A stretch of 64,000 bases of DNA from Bretschneidera sinensis (taxonomy: Eukaryota; Streptophyta; Magnoliopsida; Brassicales; Akaniaceae). The stretch covers positions 92,708,373-92,772,372 of the forward strand of contig CM043704.1 of NCBI GenBank assembly GCA_023935145.1, in the 5' to 3' direction. A program made the translations under genes and the position numbers. Under the pieces are notes generated by a model, which had not been told where the DNA came from, searched no databases, and saw only the letters and a program-made list of their open reading frames with translations. How positions within the stretch are numbered: position 1 is the first letter of the stretch; each line of letters begins with the position of its first letter. This document shows, in pieces, positions 48,568 to 61,296 of this stretch.

Positions 48568-51500
48568 GAAAATGTCAAATGTTTATAAAAATAATTTATG
48601 AACAAAGTTAAGTCGAAAATTAACTTTTAAATATTATTTTTATATTTAAAAAATCATTATTATTATTATTTTATTAAACACTGATTAGACCGAATGCTCA
48701 AAATAGAACCATGTGAGTTTATGGGATACCGCCGGACGTGAAGAAAATTGTTGTACGTAATCTCTATAGCTCGATCTGCAGAAGAACTAACAAAAGTACC
48801 CTAACGTTTTATTGTTTGTATATCTGTATGGAAGCAAATAACCAAAATATATATGTACCTACCTAATGTTATCTGGGTTTAATTTAGCTGAATCTTTCTC
48901 CTTTTTCTTTTGTAAACAAAAAATTGATGACAATTTTTTAGGATTAAAAATGACGACATTTTAATGCCAAACATATGGTTGCAAGGCTAAACCTAATCCG
49001 TTGGCTGGATCAGTAAGAGTTATGACCTGCCTGGTTAATAAGCTTTATCTTTCTTTTTTTTTTTTATAAATAAATAATAAGTCTAACAAAGTTATTTTAT
49101 AAGTGTTCACTAATAAATGGGTTTTTATTTGAATTTAACTTTTTATGATCTTTTTAAATATATATTTCAAGTTAATTACAAAAACATATATGAAATTACG
49201 AGTAATTATAAAAACATATCTGTGATATAAATACAAGCCTATTTGGAGCCTGTGGATCACATTACATAAATATAAATCAATTAGTAATTCATTTAGTCAA
49301 ACATGAGATTCTCAATCAAATGTCAATATACATAATCAAGAAATTTCAAAACCCTAAATGCCTCTCAAATTACTTAAGTTAAATATGACAATAATTTAGC
49401 ATTTTGTGATAATTTTCTAAGCATAATTTGATAAAAGTAATTGTATAAGAGATCCGGTCGACGAGAGGCGGTGGTGCGGGTTGGTGCAGTAGGGTTCTAT
49501 GAAAGACAGAGGAAGAAGAGTGTGTGCTTTCAATTTTACTAGCGTGACTTAGACAATTCATAAGCTTTTTAACAGATTATATTAAGTCAAATGTGGTCAA
49601 AATAAATTTATGTAACTCTTATATCACATATATATTTATGTAATTAACTCTTATTCTTATATATATTTTTGTAATTTACCCTAATATATATATATATATA
49701 TCAAAAATCTAAATTACATTAACATAACTTAACCGACATTACATTATCCTTTTAGTATTCCATGAATAAATTAGTTTGATGCCTTCTGTTTTCTTCCACT
49801 CTTGTAGTGGTATAAACTTTTTCAAAAGGGTTTTTAATATAAATTCGAATGAGTTTTTATTTGATCCGCTATTAATAAAAAACATATTGATAAATTTACA
49901 TTTTTTTTATCCCCTAAATTATTTTTCTGAGATTAAACAATCGAAATAAATTGATTAGAACAAAATTAATACGTTACTTTTTTATTTTTTCCTCATTCTC
50001 TCTTTAATTAATTACCGACATTATCCCTGTCTCTCTTTGTCAAATAGTGTTAAATTGACTAAAAGGCATATTTGAACAAAATAGTGTTCAATTTTGAGAT
50101 TTGTTTTAGACTTTTAGTTGGAATAACTTATTCATTGCAAACTCTATTTACAATACGACACGAAATTGTGGAACAATCTTTCACTGGAAGCACGCAAGCA
50201 TTAAAAAAAAAGAGAAGAAAAAAAAATCAAATTATGACTTACACAATTAAAAATGATTCAAAATGAAATTTGTGGTGGCGTGTACCAACTGCTACGGCAC
50301 GATATTTTCTTGCTGGTTCTGAAGAGTTTGTTTGGTTGGTGTCAAAATTTTGGAGGCACTCTAAATTCCTGTAATTTCATAATTAACGGTCAAAAAGGAT
50401 ACGAAAGAGCACTGTATTTTCTCATCGTTTTGTTTTCTCGCTTAGGTTTTGTACGGCAAGATAAGCTTTTAGAGATTATTACTTGTTAACAACTACCAAA
50501 AGTAATAAAGAATAATGGGGGACATGTAAAGGCATTTTTTCTTTCTTGTTGGTTCAAAGATACATCAAATCCAATTTTACGTGGATTTGGTGATGGATTC
50601 TTCTCACTGATTTCTTGTTTTGAATTGATCAAACATTAGGCAACACTAGTTTTCAATGTCTCAATAAACCAGATATTAGGGAAAGCAAATAAAGTCGATT
50701 TTTTTTTAAATTTTTTTTCTTTCGTTTGTCAATTTAAAATCTGGTTGGATAAAAACAATGGTTTGTGATTTATAAAATAATTTTTGAAACAGTTTATGTT
50801 AAAAAACAATGAAATAGTTTTTCTGACATAAATGTGTTACGCACTTAACTTATATCTATGATAAAACATAAATCATTTTATAAACTCTTCCAAATGAGAC
50901 GGTCTTAGTTGAATTTTATACCCTTAAAATTACGTAGCTTAAACTTACTAGTATATGACGATGTTTGGGATCAAATTTTAACAAGCTTAAATCGGTTCGT
51001 TTAAATTTGATAAAAGAAATATTTACTTTTAAGAGATTTAAGTAAGCTGACTTAAGTATGACTTAAACATTGTCCCATATGTGTTTTGATCATTGAAAAT
51101 TTTAAAGGAAAGAAAATAAAAAATGGAAAAAAACATATTGTAGCATTTTTTATTGTTTTGTTCGGATGTTGAAAAAATTTAAAGTTAGAAGGAAAACAAT
51201 GCAATATTTTAAAAGAAAATTATTTTTTCGTTGTTCCGTTAAGATGTAAATTGAGAATTAAAGTTATAAGGAAGACAACACAATTTTTTTAAAGAAAAAA
51301 TTTCATAATATTAACTTTTTTTTGGAGTACATTACGGTGTTCGGTGGTGTCATTACATTACATATTGTTCATTCAATTAATTGATTAATTTTTTATATAA
51401 ATTAATAAAGTATCTACTTTTTAAAACATATGCATAGAGTTTATAAGTGTTTACTTTTTTACATAAAAAAAATAAATCAATAAAACATTTATAAAAAATA

Positions 51501-53055
51501 AAATCAAAATTATCCCAAAAAATCAAACGCGAAAATCATTTTGAAACGAAAAAAAATAGTATTTTCAAAAAAAGCTTTTCTCCATGGAGTAAACAAAAAC
51601 TAATTCGATCTCACTAATATTTGGTAACCAGAAGACTAAATCATATTCGTATAACAAATGCAAAGACATCTTGAAATAGAATTTTGGACAAATGTATTCT
51701 ACAAAAAATTACTTTTCAGGCACAGATTGAGTAATTTTTTTTTGATAAATTGAGTTTAAAACTAATATTTTAGATTTATTCGAAATTTTATTTGTAATTT
51801 TAAAAAATTTTATTGATAATTTTAATATAAAAATAAAAAAAAAATAATATCACTAATAAATTTTTTAAAATTATCAATAAAAAATTTTACAAATGTATTC
51901 TAACAAAAACAAAATTACCCTAAGTTGAGAGACTGACCGTACCTTAAGTACAACCTAAAAAGAGAAACAATTTATTAATTGCATGTGGTTTGTGCTTGTC
52001 AAGAATTTATTACACAGTCGTTGAGGTGCTCCTGATTAGGAAGCTTGCATATGCATGTGAACCTTATTTTGTTAACAAATAATCAAATCTTGTAGGCAAA
52101 CTAACAAGGCCCTTTTCATGGACAAGTTTTTGTTTCCAAGAGAAATAGAAACCATTTGCTATGAATTGGTGAAAGATAAAACTCCTGTTACGGTTGATAT
52201 AGACAAAATACACCACCAAATAGATGGGTGGCACACGATAACTCTCAAAGTCAAATGGGTAATTTCACATTTAAGGATTTACAATTGTGCCAATACAAAA
52301 AGGACACCTGGCTATCGAGGAGACCAACCTACTTATTTTCTGTCAGGGTTTAAAAAGTAATTTCTTCTATTGAGGATCCCATCATTCTTTTCATTAGAAT
52401 CAGATTCTACCCCCTGTATGAAAAGCCCTTTCACGTTATTCCGTTTCTAGGTTTCTCATTTATTATTCTTTCTTCCCAATATTTTTTTTTAAGAGGTACT
52501 AATTTTATCGAAGTCAATTGACATGTACAGTACTCAACTCATATATATTTATATATATATATATACAGATTTCAATGATAATTTAGTTGTGCACATAAAA
52601 TTAATTTTATTTTTGTCACTCATACATGTTATTACGTGTATATATATTTTTTTAGAAATAAAAAAGGAAAAAAATGTCGTGAAACATGCAATAAAGATAT
52701 AAAAAGACATTAGTATTAAGTATTTTATTATAAAATCACTAAATAATACATAAACAAAAAAATCAAAAGACTCAACGCATAACAGATCAGAACGCAAAGC
52801 CATTTGAGCTGCACGCCGACATTAGCATTAAGTATTAACAACTACCATTTAAAATTAAAAAATAAAGAAGGAAAAATAAGAAGGTAGTTTCTCATTGTGA
52901 ATGAAACATGTGGAGCTATAATGAATTGAGAAATAAAGAGAGAACTCCCAATTTGTTGCTGCTTCACGTTTTCAAGTCAAAAGTCCGTGCTACTGCTAAA
53001 GTAGAATGTTCTCTTTTTGCCCTTTTCAATTTTTATGTAATATTAAAAATTATTG
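47989..53055. other. AT-rich gene-poor region
   Basis: No supported gene. The frame at 52118-52360 encodes 80 residues without a recognisable domain. About 51720-51905 resembles the foldback MITE at 53056 (TTTTATTTGTAATTTTAAA, TTTTTTAAAATTATCAA, inverse arms) and is probably a decayed relative. Confidence 0.5.
48502..48561 (+). repeat. (AC)/(GT)/(TA) compound microsatellite
   Basis: CACACACGTGTGT is followed by about 23 TA units. The first part is a perfect palindrome centred on ACGT. Confidence 0.9.
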
Positions 53056-53240
53056 GTCCGTTTGAGTTTAAGCTCAGTGATTTAGGTTAGTTGAAAATTT
53101 TATTTATAATTTTAAAGTATTTTATTAATAATATAAATATAAGTGTAAGATTAAAAAATTAACATTATTAATAAAATTTTAAAAATTATTAACAAAATTT
53201 TTAACTAGTTTAAACCTAACAATTTAAATTCGAATGAACA
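53056..53240. mobile_element. Foldback MITE
   Basis: A 185-base element whose two halves are inverse complements along nearly their whole length. The left reads GTCCGTTTGAGTTTAAGCTC and the complement of the right reads GTTCATTCGAATTTAAATTG; the inner parts share AATTTT(A/G)TTAATAATTTT. No coding capacity. Target duplication is not resolved. Confidence 0.75.
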
Positions 53241-54000
53241 AAAAAATCTTTCTTGATACCGAAGTTCAATGCTCACGATGAAGCTTCGCTGCTTACAACT
53301 TTTGACTGCGGGGTCAACTTTGGTTTAAAATGAGTCATGTTTAGTATTTTTTTAAATCTTGTTGAGGAAGTTTTTGTTTAACATAGTGTTATGAAAGATA
53401 TAAAGTATAAGAGTTTATTTTATTTTTAAATAATATGAAAAAAATAATAAAAAATTATTTTATTTTTATTCAAAGGTGAGATGGACTTTTGTGTTATGTA
53501 TCTCTCATAATACTGCGCTAGATAAGAATTCTTCATTATTTAGATTACAAAATTTTGATAGTGTGTGAAACGTGATATTGATTAGGTTTATAGTAAGGTA
53601 GAAATTGGTGGTGTAAAATTTAGAGGTTTTGTTGAAAGGGTGATGATATTCACTTTTTAAAAATTGTTATTGACACTCAATTTATTTTTTATAATGCACT
53701 TAATTGATCCTTAATTAAACTTATAAAAAGAGTATCGATAATAATTTGTGAAATGTCAATAACACCGTTTTTATTAAAAATTCAAAAAAGCTAGATTTAA
53801 TTATTCAACTGAATTCTTGAAGTTAGACGATCATTGCGAGTGTATATTCACTAAATGAAAAAAAAATTGTTTAACCCGAATCCATAAAAGATACATGGTA
53901 CAAATGATCCATCTCACCATTAGATGGAAAAAAAATTCTCTCTTTTCATATTATTCAATAGTGAAATGAATTTTTATGTCATGTATTTTTCATGAACATG
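53241..54000. other. AT-rich spacer
   Basis: No supported feature apart from the left copy of the hAT target duplication TGAACATG at 53993-54000. Confidence 0.5.
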
Positions 54001-55053
54001 CAGTGTTTTCAGAGGCGAGGGCGTTGGGCGAGGCGTTTTGCCTCAATGAGCCGAGGTGTAAGCCTCGAGGCGTTGGAGCGTAAGTCTTTTGAAACATTTG
54101 GGCGTTTTGAATAAAATAATATTAATTAAATTATAAAAATACTAAAAAATTAAAATAATATAAATAAATTAATTATTAATAAACTTTACTAACTTAAGAC
54201 CTATGAATGAATATTTATCAAAATATTTTTACTCAAATATCAAAAAAATTTGATGAAAATTTTAATCACATTTGATATTAGAAGTACGCTATCGTTTGTT
54301 GTATATGTATCCATCAAATTATACTATGGTCCTTTAACATGGTGGTTCCATTTGTAATGATGTTCAATCAAAATGTTGAAAATTTAAAATTCTGACCTAA
54401 AAGGTTGAAAATCCGGGTAAGTCTTTTGAATTTTTTTGAGCGTTTTGAAATTTTCATAAAATAATATTAATTAATTAGAATAGCAAAATAAAAATAATTT
54501 AATTTGTAATTAATTTTTATCAAAGTTTAATACTTTACTAACTCTCTATAATCTAATAATTATAATTTTATAAATATTAATATATATTTATATATAAATT
54601 ATATCAAGTATAACTTATATTTCTATATTGTTGTAATTTGTAAATGATTAATTAAATAATTTGTAATTATTATTAAACTAGATAGCATATATTATATATT
54701 TATGAAGTATAATTATATCATACTGACAGCGTTAGCTCAGTGGTAAGGAGTAAGGACTATGATTCTTTAGGTCATGGGTTAGAGAAGAAAACTTGTTTTA
54801 TTTAATTTAACCAAAACGAAACGACGTCGTTTTGGTCCAATGGACTGCTTTCATTTAACTCAAAACGACGTCGTTTAGAGGCGCAGAAGCAAAAAAAAAA
54901 TATATCACTGGGCGAACGCCCGAGGCATTTGGGGCGTACGCCCCAACCCAAAAGGTGAACGCCCACGGGTAGTTACGCCCCAACAAATACACCTTTGAGC
55001 GTTTTTTACGAATTTTACCTCGGCGCGCCTCAAAAATGTTTTTAAAAACTATG
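54001..55053. mobile_element. Non-autonomous hAT-like transposon with 8-bp target duplication
   Basis: The 1053-base element is flanked by TGAACATG on both sides (53993-54000 and 55054-55061), the 8-bp duplication typical of hAT elements. The ends are imperfect inverted repeats: CAGTGTTTTCAGAGGCG on the left, and CATAGTTTTTAAAAACATTT from the complement of the right. Subterminal regions are rich in GGGCG and GCCTCG words in inverse orientation. The AT-rich middle matches 43180-43475, and a tRNA-like A box sits at 54732-54744. It has no transposase. Two identical 14-bp palindromes lie at 54819 and 54863. Confidence 0.85.
54819..54876. repeat. Two copies of the palindrome AAACGACGTCGTTT
   Basis: Perfect 14-bp palindromes at 54819-54832 and 54863-54876, 44 bases apart, inside the hAT-like element. 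The core ACGACGTCGT contains an ACGT bZIP-type centre. Confidence 0.9.
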
Positions 55054-55061
55054 TGAACATG

Positions 55062-55558
55062 TACTAAACAAGAAATTCTCTCCAAACTTCTTGTAAAGTT
55101 GCATGATGGTAGAATAATGGTAACTGCTAGATGCATATTTTTATTTTACTTCATTGAAAGACATTCTTATACTTTCGATAAAATCAAAAAGATTTAAATA
55201 TTTTAATATTCCATGGTGAGATGTGTAAGAACTTTCCAAAATTATCAATGTAGTAGGAGACTTTAGTATTTTTAAAGTTTATATAGCTATTGTTTTCTGT
55301 TTCTTCTTAATTTATTATTTTTTGTGTTATATTATGACGTGCCATTACATTTGGGTATCATGTTCTGTATTTAAATTCGTTAGGGGTTAATTGACGGATC
55401 CTTTTAATTGCAAAGGAATTTGTAATTTTGAGGTTGAAATTGTTATAATAAATAGTATTTGACTCTTCTGCGAATAATAATTAAGATCCAGTGGGTCGAG
55501 ATCAAACCCAAGAGGGCTTAAAGCTTACTCAAGCCCTTTGTTGAATTGTGTCCCTTAA
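55062..55558. other. Spacer, nothing recognised
   Basis: AT-rich sequence between two DNA transposons. No coding potential or repeat was seen. Confidence 0.5.
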
Positions 55559-56541
55559 GGGTAGTTTGGTTTGAGGTATTAAGATAAGTTAGAAAAAACT
55601 TAATCTCACCTTAATCTTTTGTTCATGTTTGATATTAATTTTTTACTGTTCATTTGGGATAGTAATGGGATAGACCTAATCCTTATCCCACCAAATTAAT
55701 TCCATAGGGGGTGTGGGATAGAATTTATCCCACCCATGGGACTAATTTATTTTTCAATCTTCCCCTTTACCCCTTATCTTCATTTCTTATCTTCTTCTTC
55801 TTAGTTCTAATAAGAGACTTCTTCCTCTCTCCTCCACCTCATCTTTCTTCCTCTGTCTCCTCCTTCTTCTCCTTCCTCTCCCCTCCTCATTGAGTCGCCT
55901 CTCCTCACGTAAATCTGCGTTGCCTTCCTCCTCTTTCTTCCTCTTTCCTTCTTCATCTCTCTTACTCAACGTAAGCAATGGCTTAAGATCGAGACCACCG
56001 ACCGAGTCCATCGCAACAGATTAAACGACAACCGCAGCACCAGATTCGACAGAGATCGCCGCAGCAGATCAGATCAAGATCACTAGATTTTGTGTTCTTA
56101 TGAGCATCTAAATTTTTTTTTATCTCTATTGATAATCTTGTGTTATGTCTCTTCAGAATAAAACTAAGACGAGCAAATCCATCCTTTAAGCCTCAAAAAA
56201 GCCACATAGTTGCTGTTTTGAACAATTTTTCAGATGTATTACATATTCATTATTCTTCACCTCTTTTTCGTTTGAGGACAACAAATGGTATGCTATTTTG
56301 AGGTTTTTTGGGGACAACAAATTTTTTGACTTGTTAAAGTGAGAAGGAAAATAGAAAAAAATTGAAAAAGAATTAAAGGGTAATATAGTTTTTAACATAT
56401 AATCACATTTTAATACCAATCAACTAATCCCATAAACCAAACATATAATTAAAATAGTCACACTTTAATCCGTCTTAATCCTTTCCCGCTATAATCCTAA
56501 TCCTATCCTACTATAATCATGTTCGTAAACCAAACAAACCC
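55559..56541. mobile_element. Tourist-like terminal-inverted-repeat element, second copy
   Basis: The left end reads GGGTAGTTTGGTTTGAGG and the complement of the right end reads GGGTTTGTTTGGTTTACG; TAA or TTA triplets adjoin both ends (CTTAA before, TTAG after). Subterminal TAATC-rich words and the CT-rich core (55780-55975) match the layout of 29481-30398. No transposase is encoded. The long frames over the CT-rich core are compositional artefacts. Confidence 0.75.
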
Positions 56542-57317
56542 TTAGTTTAGTTTGTTGTATTTGTCCTCACTATGAGGGTAAGTGTTAGTTTTGTATACTT
56601 GTTTAAGAGCCAATTTGGATAGCTCAATGTTGACGCGAAAAAATAGATAAGGGTAATCACGTCAAGTTCGGTTGTAAGCTGAAGTCACTTCTATTATTGA
56701 GTTTTTGTTTTAAAAACAAAGACCCAATCTATTGGGGGTATTGGCCAGTCGACTGAACATACATGATGAGTTTTCCAAAATTTAAATAGAAACTTTTTAT
56801 AGTTGATTGAGACATTTCCCAGTCGATTGACAGCCCGATACTTGACTCCAATTCATTCATAGGCTTAACCTAATCAACTAGGGTTGGTAGCTTTTAATTC
56901 ATACCTCTTCATTTTTCAGATGGTTAGAGGTTTGAAAATTATTATAAACATATCAATTAACTTTTTAATAATTAACTTTAATCTTTACAACTTCTTCTCT
57001 TATTATTCTTTTTTCTTAATTTTTTCTCGAAAAGTTACAACCATTGAGCCATTGTGTTCATTGTTTCATAGAGAACTCAAAGGATAATATCTGAATTTGC
57101 TTTCAAAGATTCTCAGTGACTTTGTTTACCCTAGAGAGTTATTTGTTAGAACCCAAAGCAATTAAGTGGGGACAAATAAAGCCTTAAAGACAACGATTCT
57201 TTGAGCTGCAAAGTCTTTATTTTTCTGCAAATTCTTAGATTTTGTATCCACCAAAATAACAACAATTTTAAGGCTTTATTTTCTACTCCAATCATAAATT
57301 TAGAGTCTATTAAGGTG
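56542..57317. other. Probable degenerate copia 5' region
   Basis: Precedes a copia gag fragment. It contains two variants of CCAGTCGA(C/T)TGA near 56745 and 56819. No LTR boundary or primer-binding site could be fixed. Confidence 0.35.
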
Positions 57318-58195
57318 ATGAACAAAGATGTGGTAAAACTTGATTGGTTTGATGGTAACAACTTCGCTCAACAGCGAGATAAGATGATCTTCCTTTTCAT
57401 TGCATTGAAGATATACTATGTTTTTGTAACTACCCATCCCAGGTTGACCATCCACGAGACAGTGTCATCATATTTTGAAAATCCCAGCACGACACATATA
57501 TGCAACAATAAAAATAAATAACACCAATAGAAAATTTTACATCAATCCTCAACCCTCAACAAGGGAGTTACATCAATTTGATCTTTAAAAATTAGATACA
57601 ACGTAAAATGCATGAATAGTTACAAATAAATTTTTAATTATTTTCTCATTAGTCTGAGGATGTTGACATGTACGTGACTTACAAAAAATGATTTCGTCTG
57701 AACCTCAACTCACCAAACTATTTGTCATGCCAGCTACCTGAAATCATTGTACAATGAGGGGTGAGCTTCACAAGCTCAGTGAATTAAATTTACTAGAAGT
57801 ACTCAATTGTATAAATGGTCTTTCAATATTAAATCAATTATATTTCACATAACTTGATAATAACATTCTACTATCAATCTCTTCTTCTTATTTATTGGTT
57901 CACCTTAAGACCATCGATTATCTCATAATTACCTCGTAATGAGGTTCACATCATAAATTTTACCATTTAGATGGTTCTTATCATGCAGTATTTCTATGTT
58001 ACTTTCTCACCATAACTGTCTCTCTGTGAGACTCATTCATTTATAAATAAATTCACAATAACACACAATACATCAGTATTTCAGTAATGCAAATCAACAT
58101 TTAAAACATATGCAGTGCATAAATTATTATTATGGGAACGTCTTCCCACATATTGACATGTTTTTATTATCTTAGACCGGCTCCCTCCTGGTTCT

Positions 58196-58266
58196 TTTAT
58201 TTCCAGCATATACCAGCTGTCATGATGTCCCTTTTATTTCCAGCATATACCGACTGTCACAGTTTT
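58196..58266 (+). repeat. LTR-internal minisatellite, two units
   Basis: A unit of about 36 bases (TTTTATTTCCAGCATATACC then AGCTGTCATGATGTCCC), present twice. The same site has three units in the next LTR copy (about 59898-60000) and one in the third (62670-62700). Confidence 0.85.
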
Positions 58267-61256
58267 TCAATTAGACCGGCCCCTTCCCGGTCTTTTGATT
58301 TTCTTATTTAATGCATATGCATATGAACAGTTATATGAAATATGCATATAAACAGAAAATATAAAAACCACATGAATTCAAAATATTTAAATTAACTATC
58401 CAGTCTTTCCTCAACTTTCTGCTTGATAAATTTCACAATTTTCTTCTCCTCATATATCACATTAATTTATTTACCAAAACTCGTCAAGAATTTATTTACC
58501 ACTATCATTATTAAATCAACTCATTATTCTAATAATATTTCTTTTAACATAATAAATTTCTACGTGTCCAATATTCATATCATACCTATCAATTTAATTT
58601 TTATCTACCACCAAAGCATAAGCTAATAATTTATTTTAATATTATTACTATATATTTGATTTTTATTTAGATTAATTAAAGTAAATCTAACTCACCACAT
58701 AGCACTTAAAGCTACCTGTGGATCACCTCCTTGTCTTTCCTGTTCCTCTCAGAAATTTCTCTCGATTGCCGATCGTCAACATCTGACATAATATTTATAT
58801 TAAATTTCTACTTTATTCTTCAATTCTTCATAAACCACACCCTTTGAAAATTCCCACTTTGAATTCTGGGAAATTTCATGAATGCTAAAAATTCAAAAAA
58901 ATAAACATTACGTTATTACCTTCTACTGTTCTGATAGCTTTTTGTGACTCTCTATAAAATTCCTCCGTAAACCCTTCAAAATTTTGCTTTTTCGACCTTT
59001 CTTTCGGTCCCCAAATGTTTAAAGAAATAGAGTAATCTGAAGAAAATTAAACGAAATTTGGTAAGTGTTAATTAACGGTTACGTATTATACATGTATATA
59101 AGAAAAATGGTGCAGCTAAACCTTGGCAGCTTACTATTGCAACTTGCAAAATCAGCTGCCTTTACTCCAAAATTCTCCACGTTTTGGAGATGTGCAAGTG
59201 AAACGACCCATCCAGGGTTGGCCACCCTCGAGACGGTGTCATCATATTTTGAGAGTTCGAGCACGATATATATATGCAACAATAAAATAATACTAACAAA
59301 TTTTTTTATTTTAATCCTCAACCCCCAACAGGAGAGGTACATAAATCTGATATTCACTTACATATAATATACAACGTAAAATACATGAATATTTACAAAT
59401 ATTTATTTCATTTTTTCACTAGTCTGAGGATATTGACACGTACGTGACTTACAAAAAACGAATCTGTCTGGCTTTTGACTCACCAGACTACTTGTCCTGT
59501 CTGGTACCTGAAATCATTGTACAATAAGGGATGAGTTTCATATTTACTAAAAGTATTCCAATTTCATAAATAGCCATTTAATATTTAATCATTTATTTTT
59601 TCTATAGCTGGATAATAGCATAATGCCTAACATTTAAATAATTACCATATTATCATATTTCTATGTCTTTTTTCTCTTTTTCTCACTGTAACTGTCTCTC
59701 CCTGGGAGACTCATCCATCTATAATTAAATTCACGATAATATACCACATATCAGCATTTCAATAATGCAAACAATAATTAAAACTGATGCAATGTATGAA
59801 TGATTATGATGGGAACGTCTTCCTACCTGTCGACAGGTTATTATTATCTTAGACCAACCCCTTCCCGATTCTTTACATCTCATCTCAGCTGTCACGAAAT
59901 TTATTTCCTGCATATACCGACTGTCATGAAATTTATTTCTAGCATATACCGACTGTCACGGTGTCCCTTTTATTTCCACCATATACCGGCTGTCACGGTT
60001 ATTCCATAAGACTGGTCTCTTCCCGGTTTTTTCGGTTATCTTTTTAATGCATATGTATATGAACAATGATATGAAATATACATATAAACAGTAATATAAA
60101 CACAACATAAATTCAAAATATTTAAATTAACTATTAGGTATTTCCTCAACTTTCTGCTTAATAAATTTCACAATTTTCTTCTCCTCATGTATCACATCAA
60201 CTTATTCACTAACTAGTCAAAATCTCTTTATCACCATCATTATTAAATCACTCATTTTTCTAATAATATTTCTTTTAATACAATAATTTCCTACGTGTCC
60301 AATATTCATATCATACATATCAAATTAATTTTTATCTACCACCAAGCATAAGCTAATAATTTATTTTAATATTATTACTAGATATTTGATTTTTATTTAG
60401 ATTACTTAAAGTAAATCCAACTCACCACGTAGCACTTAAAGCTACCTGTGGATCACTTCCTTACCTTTCCCGTTCTTCTCAAGAATTTCCTCCGGTCACC
60501 GTTCGTCAACACCTGACATAGTATTTGTATTAAATTTCTAATTATTTCTTAAATTCTTCATAAACCACGCCCTTTGAAAATTCCCACTTTGAATTCCGGG
60601 AAATTTTATGAATGCTAAAAAGTCAAAAATAAATATTATGTTATTACCTTCTATTTTTTCAATAGCTTCTCATAAAAATTTCCACCGTAAACCCCTTCAA
60701 AATTTTGCTATTTCAACATTTCTTTCAGTCTCCAAGTGTTTAAAGAAGACGCGTCATGGAAAGAAAATTAAATGATTTTGGTAACTGTAAGTTAAGTTTA
60801 CGCATACTACATGTATATATACAAGTTGGTTGAAAAAAAATCTCTGCAGCTCCTAAAAATCTTTGCAAATCCCAACTGGTAATCACTATGAAATCTCTTA
60901 AAATTTCTCCATGTATTGGACACTTGCAAGGCATATAATTGCCTTCTTTTATACTTGGCAATCAGAAATACCTGCTGCCACGTTTTATTGTTCACCGAAA
61001 TTTATTATTATTATTTCTTTTTTTTTAAACTTTTCAGTCTCTTTTGTCTTCTTCCTTTCTGTCTCCTGGGATGTTCTGGTCTCAAATATTTTTTTTTTAG
61101 AATTGCTTTATTCAAATACTACTAAACCCTTCACATAGATTTTTGTTTTTAATTCCATGTCATATTTATTAAATTACTTCTCTACAAATACAAGGCATGC
61201 ACGCCTCCTTCACAAATTGAAAAACATTTGGAAGCAGGTGTTGTCGCTTGCTGCCA

Positions 61257-61257
61257 C

Positions 61258-61295
<38 letters not shown>

Positions 61296-61296
61296 T
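61257..61296 (+). repeat. (GT)n(AT)n microsatellite in LTR end
   Basis: About nine GT units followed by ten AT units, within the segment of the LTR that is missing from the first tandem copy. Confidence 0.88.

Noticed and set aside
52118..52360. 80-residue plus-strand frame
   Set aside because: No known domain, and it lies in an AT-rich gene-poor area, so evidence is insufficient for a gene.
58196..60000. Repeated units considered as a CRISPR-like array
   Set aside because: Units are contiguous without unique spacers and the host is a plant genome. They are a minisatellite in an LTR.
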